Positions 1-4,584 of a DNA stretch of 9,750 bases are shown here, one piece after another. The stretch comes from Treponema sp. UBA6988 (GTDB taxonomy: Bacteria; Spirochaetota; Spirochaetia; Treponematales; Treponemataceae), in contig DJYC01000084.1 of NCBI GenBank assembly GCA_002448445.1, positions 1-9,750 on the forward strand, given 5' to 3'. Each line of letters opens with the position of its first letter. Positions within the stretch are counted from its first letter, which is position 1. Position numbers and translations under genes: made by a program. A model generated the notes under the pieces. The model was not told the DNA's origin. It worked only from the letters and a program-made list of their open reading frames with translations, and ran no database searches.

Positions 1-1785
1 GAACTTTGGATAGTGGTTCTCGCGAATATCCTTAATTTCCTTGAGCCATCCTTCCTTGTCAACCTTTGTGATTTCTGGAAGAACTTTCTTGTAGTAGTCT
101 GCAAGGCCGTCTGTGTTGAGAGCGCCTTCTTTTGGCATATAGCCGATTGGTGTGTCAACAAAGTTGTCTTTTCCGTCGCAGCGGTCAAAAATCCATGCGA
201 GTACGCGGCTGTTGTCGCCGTATCCTGGCCACATGAATCCTCCTGGAAGGTCTGCATTGTTTTCGTCCTTGCGGAACCAGTTAACGTAGAAGATCTTAGG
301 AAGCTTGTCCTTGTCCTTTGCAGCGGCACCTACGTCGATCCAGTGCTGGAAGTAGTCGCCCATGTTGTATCCGCAGAATGGGAGGATTGCGAACGGGTCG
401 CGGCGGATCTTACCAACTTCTGCTGCGTTGATTGTAGATGCAGCTGTAATTTCTGAACCTACGATAGAGCCAAGGAATACACCGTGGTTCCAGTTGCGTG
501 CCTGGTGAACAAGCGGGATTGTAGATGGACGGCGGCCACCAAAGAGGATTGCGCTGATCGGTACGCCTTTTGGATCTTCCCAGTCAGATGCAATGCAGGG
601 GCACTGTTTTGCAGGAGCTGTAAAGCGTGCGTTGGGGTGAGCAAATTCTTCGCCCTTAGGAGACTTGTCCTTTGGAAGAGCGTCGCGTGTCTGACCCTTC
701 CAGTCAACAAGCTTGCCCTTTGCAGGATAGCCAATTCCTTCCCACCAAACGTCGCCGTCTTCTGTAAGTGCGCAGTTTGTAAAGATTGTGTTCTTTTCTG
801 CAGAGATAAGAGCGTTCTTGTTGCTTTCTGCAGATGTTCCCGGTGCAACACCAAAGAAACCAGCTTCCGGGTTGATGGCATAAAGTCTGCCGTCTTCGCC
901 GTACTTCATCCAGGCAATGTCGTCGCCAACAGTCTCGACCTTCCAGCCAGGGATTGTAGGAATAAGCATGGCAAGGTTTGTCTTACCGCAAGCAGACGGG
1001 AATGCGCCTGTAACGTACTTAACTTCGCCCTGTGGGTTTGTAAGCTTAAGGATAAGCATGTGTTCTGCAAGCCAGCCTTCCTTGCGTGCAAGAACTGTAG
1101 CAATGCGGAGGGCAAAGCACTTCTTTCCGAGCAATGCGTTTCCACCGTAGCCTGAACCGTAAGACCAGATGAGTCCTTCTTCCGGGAACTGAGAAATGTA
1201 TTTGTGCTCAACGTCTGCGCAAGGCCAGATGCCGTTGTCGCTTTCGCCGTTGTTGAGAGGCTTACCAACAGAGTGGAGACATGGAACCCAGTCGCCGTCT
1301 GTGCCAACATACTGCCATACCTTTTCGCCTGCGCGGGTCATGATGTCCATGTTAAGAACAACGTACTCTGAGTCTGTAAGCTCAATACCGTATTTTGCGA
1401 TTGGAGAACCGAGAGGTCCCATGCAGAACGGAATTACGTACATTGTGCGGCCGTGCATACAACCTGTGTAAAGACCCTTCATTGTTGCCTTAAGCTCTAC
1501 AGGGTCAATCCAGTGGTTTGTTGGACCAGCATCTTCTTCCTTTACTGAAGAAATGAATGTGCGTCCTTCTACACGGGCTACATCGCTTGGAAGTGAACGG
1601 AACAAAAAGCTGTGCGGCTTTTTTGCAAGAGGAGTTGCAAGACCTTTGTCTACGCAAATCTTCATCAAGCGGTCATATTCAGCTGTGGAACCGTCAACGA
1701 CAACAACATTGTCTGGTTCGCACATCTTAACACATTCTTCAACCCATGCCTTAATTCCGGCATGTTTAATGTCAGAAACGTTCAT
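1..1785 (-). CDS. pckG: Phosphoenolpyruvate carboxykinase (GTP), C-terminal end cut by window edge
   Basis: Translating the minus strand from ATG at 1785 gives 595 codons with no stop, so the frame runs off the left edge. The protein catalyses the reversible, GTP/GDP-dependent interconversion of oxaloacetate and PEP plus CO2 in the cytoplasm; in fermenters it often runs in the carboxylating, nucleotide-forming direction. Seen directly: the PEPCK-specific P-loop FPSACGKTN with active-site Cys at about residue 266 and Lys at 268, the FGGRRP substrate/nucleotide motif at about 415-420, and the N-terminal PTNHWIDP and GRTMYVIPF blocks of GTP-type enzymes. GTP-type enzymes are usually about 600-620 residues, so few residues are missing. 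The start is supported by AAGGAG at 1792-1797, 6 nt before ATG. It is monocistronic upstream, with its own promoter. The ATP-dependent family is excluded because its motifs differ. Very confident of the family. Confidence 0.97.
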   Translation of the reverse strand, partial: MNVSDIKHAGIKAWVEECVKMCEPDNVVVVDGSTAEYDRLMKICVDKGLATPLAKKPHSFLFRSLPSDVARVEGRTFISSVKEEDAGPTNHWIDPVELKATMKGLYTGCMHGRTMYVIPFCMGPLGSPIAKYGIELTDSEYVVLNMDIMTRAGEKVWQYVGTDGDWVPCLHSVGKPLNNGESDNGIWPCADVEHKYISQFPEEGLIWSYGSGYGGNALLGKKCFALRIATVLARKEGWLAEHMLILKLTNPQGEVKYVTGAFPSACGKTNLAMLIPTIPGWKVETVGDDIAWMKYGEDGRLYAINPEAGFFGVAPGTSAESNKNALISAEKNTIFTNCALTEDGDVWWEGIGYPAKGKLVDWKGQTRDALPKDKSPKGEEFAHPNARFTAPAKQCPCIASDWEDPKGVPISAILFGGRRPSTIPLVHQARNWNHGVFLGSIVGSEITAASTINAAEVGKIRRDPFAILPFCGYNMGDYFQHWIDVGAAAKDKDKLPKIFYVNWFRKDENNADLPGGFMWPGYGDNSRVLAWIFDRCDGKDNFVDTPIGYMPKEGALNTDGLADYYKKVLPEITKVDKEGWLKEIKDIRENHYPKF

Positions 1786-1877
1786 TAAAAACTCCTTGCT
1801 GTAAGGAATGTTTGGCGCAACGGTTGCTTTACAACGTAACATAGCCGTTTTTGCCTTTTTGCAATCCTTTGGCAAGA

Positions 1878-1906
1878 ATTATATACCAAACTTTATTTAT
1901 TTTCAA
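1878..1906 (-). promoter_or_regulatory. Sigma-70-type promoter of pckG
   Basis: On the minus strand, TTGAAA (1901-1906) is followed after exactly 17 nt by a perfect TATAAT (1878-1883). Transcription would start near 1871, giving a leader of about 85 nt before the pckG ATG. An AACGGTTG arm (1904-1911 read on the minus strand) overlaps the -35 box and its inverted partner lies at 1819-1826 within the leader, so a repressor or looping site is possible but unproven. Confidence 0.8.
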
Positions 1907-1972
1907 CCGTTTGGACCCTCTTTGGGCTTTTTCAGAAGGGCTTAGTTTTGGCTTCTGACTGGCATTTTTTTT

Positions 1973-2008
1973 GACGGTGATTTTCTGGACGGTACTTTTC
2001 AGGACGGT
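1973..2008. repeat. Three GACGGT repeats at 15-bp period
   Basis: GACGGT occurs at 1973-1978, 1988-1993 and 2003-2008, exactly 15 bp apart, in similar T-rich spacers (GATTTTCT, ACTTTTCA). This is a short imperfect direct-repeat tract inside the pckG upstream gap. It lies 65-100 bp upstream of the pckG -35 box. No function is evident; it could be an activator-site array or a remnant of a repeat family. Confidence 0.6.
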
Positions 2009-2077
2009 AGTCCTAATGGCTCTACCATTTTGTGCCATGGCTAATTCGACCGGACAGGCCTTTGCGCCACCGCCGTT

Positions 2078-2123
2078 CCGCCCTTCGCTAACGCTCATAC
2101 CGCCCTTCGGCCGGTACTGCCGG
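2078..2123. repeat. CCGCCCTTCG direct repeat and CCGG hairpin
   Basis: CCGCCCTTCG occurs at 2078-2087 and again at 2100-2109, followed by CCGG-TACTG-CCGG (2111-2114 with 2120-2123). The stretch is clearly more GC-rich than the flanking A/T-rich pckG promoter region. It borders the tandem hairpin units that follow and probably belongs to the same repeat region. No gene is supported here. Confidence 0.45.
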
Positions 2124-2125
2124 GG

Positions 2126-2332
2126 CTCCATGGCGGCGTACGACCTGGAAAAATCCCTCCGTGGATTTTTCCAGGTATTGCAGAATTGCGTAGCAATTCT
2201 GCATGTTGCTAAGTCGCCCCTCCATGGGCTTTTTATTGGTTGGCAAGTACAAAAAAAATCCATCCTTGGATTTTCCAAGGTATTGCAGAATCGCTGCGCA
2301 ATTCTGCATGTTGCTAAGTCGCCCCTCCATGG
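2126..2332. repeat. Two tandem ~105-bp palindromic units bounded by CTCCATGG
   Basis: A 55-bp core at 2173-2227 recurs at 2278-2332, exactly 105 bp away, with 51 of 55 bases identical. A CTCCATGG box ends each core and a third box (2126-2133 region) opens the first unit. Each unit carries two hairpins. Unit 1 has a perfect 13-bp stem CCTGGAAAAATCC (2144-2156) with 2163-2175 and a perfect 11-bp stem TGCAGAATTGC (2179-2189) with 2193-2203, loop 3 nt. Unit 2 has the shorter stems 2264-2270 with 2274-2280, and 2284-2294 with 2298-2308. The four core differences are three loop bases and one stem base; read as minus-strand RNA the stem change leaves a U-G pair. Looks like a REP/BIME-like intergenic family between the AraC gene and pckG. 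Confidence 0.85.
2251..2280 (-). terminator. Candidate intrinsic terminator of the methyltransferase-AraC unit
   Basis: Read on the minus strand, CCTTGGA-AAA-TCCAAGG forms a 7-bp stem (2274-2280 with 2264-2270), followed by ATGGA and a run of eight T (2251-2258). An alternative stem AAAATCC with GGATTTT uses the beginning of the same T-run. It lies about 70 nt beyond the AraC-family stop codon, where a terminator is expected. The hairpin is part of the second palindromic unit, so termination may be a by-product of the repeat. Confidence 0.55.
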
Positions 2333-2350
2333 CTCTGTAATGGTTTGTTC

Positions 2351-3253
2351 CTACTTCTTCCTTATGGGAATCCAAAGCTCGCAGAACAAGCCTGGGCGGC
2401 TTTTTGGACTAGCAACGTCAAAGTAAAGCTCGTAGTCTGTTTCGTCTGCGGCCTCGTAGCCCATCTGCGGAAGGAATTCCTTGTAGAACTTTGCCCAGGT
2501 GTCGCGGATGCAGTCTGCGTCCTTACCCATGCAGTCAAAAACAACATAAGTTGCAGGCTTTACGTCCCAGAGAGAAAATCCCGCCTGCTTCATCTTTTCA
2601 AGGTCAAAGTCGGCGGTGTCCTTGTCTATGGGAATGCCTATCCCGTAGTCAAAGCTTTCTGAGCCAGCTTTTGTTGGCGTGCAAAGTCCGTAAAGGTCTC
2701 TCGTGCCTTCTTTCCTAAGCATGCGGGCAGGCGTGAGCATCTTCTTTTCCTCTACTTCTCCCCAAAAATCTGCAACTTCGTGGTTGTCGTCATCATTGAT
2801 TATTTCGTTCCTAAAACTTCTTACCAGGGCAAGAAACTGTTTTGCCTCTGCCTCTACGATTCTGTAGTCCATAGACTTTCCCCCTTCAACGGTTAGTTTG
2901 ATTACAAGAGGGTTAAAGAGGACGAGCCTTGTGGATTCCTCTCGTGCAAGCTTGGGTGCAACCCCATGGAAGCGGGTAAATGCCTTTGTAAAACTTTCCG
3001 GTGTTTCGTATCCGTACTTGAATGCAATGTCCGTAATCCTGCCGCCAGTTTCCACAATTTCCCTTGCGGCCAAAGACAGCCTGCGGTTACGGATATAGGC
3101 ATTTGCGGTCATACCCGTAAGAAAACTGAATGCCCTGTGAAACTCGTAGCTTGAGCTGTACACACTCTTTGCCACGTCTTTATAGTTAATCTCTTCCAAC
3201 AGGTGGGCTTCCATGTAGTCAATTGCCCTCTGCATCGCAGAAATCCATTCCAT
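2351..3253 (-). CDS. AraC-family transcriptional regulator with GyrI-like effector domain
   Basis: 300 residues. Residues about 6-105 form the AraC/XylS double helix-turn-helix: a first helix region IDYMEAHLLEEINYKDVAKS and a second recognition region with DIAFKYGYETPESFTKAF and RFHGVAP, which is the usual AraC signature. Residues about 127-298 (from MDYRIVEAEAKQFLALV to FCELWIPIRKK) resemble the GyrI-like/AraE small-molecule-binding domain, whose known relatives bind hydrophobic drugs or metabolites. The DNA-binding domain is N-terminal, the order typical of the Rob/BltR-like group. The frame is open up to an ATG at 3313, but the ATG at 3253 has AAGGAG 8 nt upstream and begins at the conserved MEWISAMQ, so I prefer it. 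The gene starts 32 nt after the upstream methyltransferase-type gene and is probably cotranscribed with it. The effector and target promoters are unknown. Confidence 0.92.
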   Translation of the reverse strand: MEWISAMQRAIDYMEAHLLEEINYKDVAKSVYSSSYEFHRAFSFLTGMTANAYIRNRRLSLAAREIVETGGRITDIAFKYGYETPESFTKAFTRFHGVAPKLAREESTRLVLFNPLVIKLTVEGGKSMDYRIVEAEAKQFLALVRSFRNEIINDDDNHEVADFWGEVEEKKMLTPARMLRKEGTRDLYGLCTPTKAGSESFDYGIGIPIDKDTADFDLEKMKQAGFSLWDVKPATYVVFDCMGKDADCIRDTWAKFYKEFLPQMGYEAADETDYELYFDVASPKSRPGLFCELWIPIRKK

Positions 3254-3261
3254 CCCGTCTT

Positions 3262-3267
3262 CTCCTT
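3262..3267 (-). promoter_or_regulatory. Ribosome binding site deciding the AraC-family start
   Basis: AAGGAG on the minus strand, 8 nt before the ATG at 3253. The alternative ATG at 3313 has no comparable site and would overlap the upstream gene by 28 bases, so this site favours the shorter protein. Confidence 0.75.
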
Positions 3268-3285
3268 GCCTCTTGTATAACTGTA

Positions 3286-3687
3286 TTATAGGGGCAATCT
3301 GTTGTGGCTGCATTTCCCATCTTGCGGAATTTTGTCAGTTTGCATTTCTAGTTCCAGGCGCATAAGTTCAAAATCATCCTGGGTGATTGCATACTTTTTC
3401 ATGTCCACATGGCCGTCTGTAAAGACAAGCCCTTCCGCTTCAAGCTTTTCTCTTTGGGCAAGGCTTCCCCCGAATGCAAAGCTTCCGGAACAATAGCCCT
3501 TTGCGTTTACAACCCTGTGGCATGGCGTAAAGGAATTGCTTGGATTTTTATGCAGGGCATTCCCCACGTAGCGGCGCAAGTTACAGTTACCGACAAGGGC
3601 TGCAATCTGCGAATAAGAGGCAACCTTCCCGCGGGGAATAAGGCGGACTGCGGCATAAATTCTTTCTGCAAGACTAAAAACTTTCAT
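3286..3687 (-). CDS. Short methylated-DNA-cysteine S-methyltransferase-type (MGMT-domain) protein
   Basis: 133 residues, the size of the DNA-binding/catalytic domain alone; full Ogt or MGMT proteins are about 160-200 residues because of an extra N-terminal domain that is absent here. Seen: the winged-helix start with VASYSQIAALVGN (Tyr25), the arginine-finger region RRYVGNAL (Arg39), the active-site motif PCHRV with Cys56, and EAEGL (Glu85), which corresponds to the catalytic glutamate. In this family the cysteine takes the alkyl group from O6-alkylguanine in a single-turnover repair reaction. Because Cys rather than Trp occupies the motif, it is not a typical alkyltransferase-like (Atl) protein, although short Cys-containing forms may instead act as damage sensors. 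The C-terminal tail after about residue 95 is unlike the family. It is the first gene of a two-gene unit with the AraC-family regulator. Confidence 0.9.
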   Translation of the reverse strand: MKVFSLAERIYAAVRLIPRGKVASYSQIAALVGNCNLRRYVGNALHKNPSNSFTPCHRVVNAKGYCSGSFAFGGSLAQREKLEAEGLVFTDGHVDMKKYAITQDDFELMRLELEMQTDKIPQDGKCSHNRLPL

Positions 3688-3703
3688 CCTTTAAATTATA
3701 GCA
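3687..3703 (-). promoter_or_regulatory. Extended -10 promoter abutting the methyltransferase-type start
   Basis: On the minus strand, TGCTATAAT (TATAAT at 3695-3700 with the TGn extension at 3701-3703) ends only 7 nt before the ATG at 3687. The -35 region is weak (TTAGGA-like). A start point at the normal distance falls on or within one or two bases of the ATG, and the purine-rich AAAGG directly touches the ATG, too close for a usual Shine-Dalgarno site. The message could therefore be leaderless. Confidence 0.55.
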
Positions 3704-3778
3704 CATATCCTAACTTGTTCCTAATGGGTGTAAAAGCTAAGGACATATTTTCAATAGTTGTTTGCAAAAAAATATATT

Positions 3779-3953
3779 AAGAAAGCACTGGAATGGAGGC
3801 GGGAAACGTGGCAAAAAAGCATTTGCGCGGTGCGAACCCGGCAGCGTAGCTTCAAGCCCCGAAGGGAGTCAGATACTTTGTATCTGCGCTAGGGGTTGCA
3901 AACAACCCTTGCTTTTTTGACGCGTTTTCTGCCGGGAATGGAAGTGCTTTCTT
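3779..3953. repeat. 175-bp element bounded by long inverted repeats, structured centre
   Basis: AAGAAAGCACT at 3779-3789 is perfectly complementary to 3943-3953. Pairing continues imperfectly for about 30 more bases per arm and becomes strong again at AAAAAAGCA (3813-3821) with TGCTTTTTT (3910-3918). The 88-nt centre carries smaller hairpins: AGATAC-TTT-GTATCT, GGGTTG-CAAA-CAACCC, CCC-GAA-GGG, and a CAAGCCCC/GGGGTTG closing pair. CCCGGCAG (3837-3844) can also pair with CTGCCGGG (3929-3936), which would compete with the long stem. No open reading frame of useful length is seen inside. It could be a MITE-like non-autonomous element or a structured RNA; no clear target-site duplication flanks it. 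It fills most of the 353-base gap between the divergently transcribed methyltransferase-type and acetyltransferase genes. Confidence 0.8.
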
Positions 3954-3993
3954 GTTTACATTTGAATTTACTAACTTTTATTAACTTCTGCAC

Positions 3994-4020
3994 TTGCCTT
4001 TTACACAGTAATTGAATAAT
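3994..4020 (+). promoter_or_regulatory. Weak candidate promoter of the GNAT gene
   Basis: TTGCCT (3994-3999) and AATAAT (4015-4020) are 15 nt apart, in an A/T-rich stretch just right of the inverted-repeat element. A start near 4027 would leave a leader of about 14 nt containing AGGAG, 7 nt before the ATG. The -10 is good but the spacer is short, so this is only a candidate. Confidence 0.3.
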
Positions 4021-4040
4021 TTCTAAGCAGGAGTTGCGGA

Positions 4041-4445
4041 ATGAATTTTAGTCCAAGCGAAGAAGAAATCAATTTTGTAAATGATGCACTGCGAAAGTTC
4101 AACGACGAAAAGGTTGGCCCGGACAATCACCTTCTTTTGAATATTGTGGAATACGATAAAGACAAAAATGTAATTGCAGGAATTTTAGGCGGAACCTATT
4201 GGGGCTGGATGCACATAGACATTCTTTGGGTTGATTCAAAATACCGCAAGCAGGGGCTGGGGTCAAAACTGTTGCAGGCGGCAGAATCGGAAGCAAAAAA
4301 GCGGGGCTGCCATTCCGTACACGTAGACACAATGTCGTGGCAGGCTCCAGACTTCTACAAAAAGTATGGCTACAAAGCCATTGGCCAACTAAATGATATT
4401 CCGTTGGGAAATAAAAAATTTCATCTTATAAAGAATTTTAATTAA
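4041..4445 (+). CDS. GNAT-family N-acetyltransferase
   Basis: 134 residues, the usual size of a single GNAT domain. It should transfer an acetyl group from acetyl-CoA to an amine; the substrate cannot be told from sequence. Seen: a strand HIDILWVDSKYR leading into the acetyl-CoA pyrophosphate-binding loop RKQGLG (about residues 69-74), helix SKLLQAAESEAKKRGC, strand SVHVDTM, and the closing block APDFYKKYGYKAIG (about 102-115), which is the standard motif A/motif B arrangement. The first 30 residues (charged, with FNDEKVGP) resemble small cytosolic GNATs annotated as general acetyltransferases. The start has AGGAG 7 nt upstream. It stands alone, convergent with the cyclase gene, and follows the long inverted-repeat element. 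Confidence 0.92.
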   Translation: MNFSPSEEEINFVNDALRKFNDEKVGPDNHLLLNIVEYDKDKNVIAGILGGTYWGWMHIDILWVDSKYRKQGLGSKLLQAAESEAKKRGCHSVHVDTMSWQAPDFYKKYGYKAIGQLNDIPLGNKKFHLIKNFN

Positions 4446-4465
4446 AACGTTTGCCATTAACTTTG

Positions 4466-4539
4466 TGTCATTCTGAGCTTGACTCAGAATCTCAAATTAC
4501 GATATTGAAGAGAGATGCCGAATCTAGTTCGGCATGACA
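4466..4539. repeat. Nested double-hairpin intergenic repeat, possible terminator
   Basis: ATTCTGAG-CTTGA-CTCAGAAT (4470-4490) and ATGCCGAA-TCTAG-TTCGGCAT (4515-4535) are perfect 8-bp hairpins, and outer arms TGTCAT (4466-4471) and ATGACA (4534-4539) can close the whole element into a three-way structure. A T-run at 4542-4546 follows on the plus strand, so it may end the GNAT transcript. Elements beginning TGTCATTCTGAGC and containing ATGCCGAA palindromes are a recurrent type of intergenic repeat in many bacteria. It lies between two convergent genes, where a two-way terminator would be useful. Confidence 0.75.
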
Positions 4540-4584
4540 GCTTTTTATGTTAATGACATTGGTAATAAAAACGATTGCTGTTTT

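Noticed and set aside
13..1471. Plus-strand open frames of 77-223 codons opposite pckG
   Set aside because: They lie antisense to a clear pckG coding sequence, have odd Cys/Val-rich compositions, no motifs and no convincing ribosome sites; they follow from codon usage on the other strand.
1973..2332. CRISPR array
   Set aside because: The repeats are either 6 bp at 15-bp spacing or two 55-bp cores; there are no uniform ~30-bp repeats with unique spacers and no cas gene.
1829..2426. Overlapping 95-151-codon frames on both strands in the pckG-AraC gap
   Set aside because: They cover the pckG promoter, hairpin units and the end of the AraC gene, have no good ribosome site or recognisable domain, and their internal similarity is explained by the tandem DNA repeat. 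The minus-strand repeat peptide is kept only as an open question.
3254..3313. Longer AraC-family protein from ATG at 3313
   Set aside because: No ribosome site, 28-base overlap with the upstream gene, and the extra 20 residues lie before the conserved AraC N-terminus.
3286..3687. Alkyltransferase-like (Atl) protein
   Set aside because: The motif is PCHRV with the acceptor Cys, whereas Atl proteins have Trp or another residue there.
3779..3953. tRNA or other known RNA gene inside the inverted-repeat element
   Set aside because: The small hairpins do not form a cloverleaf with a T-loop GTTCRA motif or acceptor stem of seven pairs; no known RNA family could be assigned by eye.
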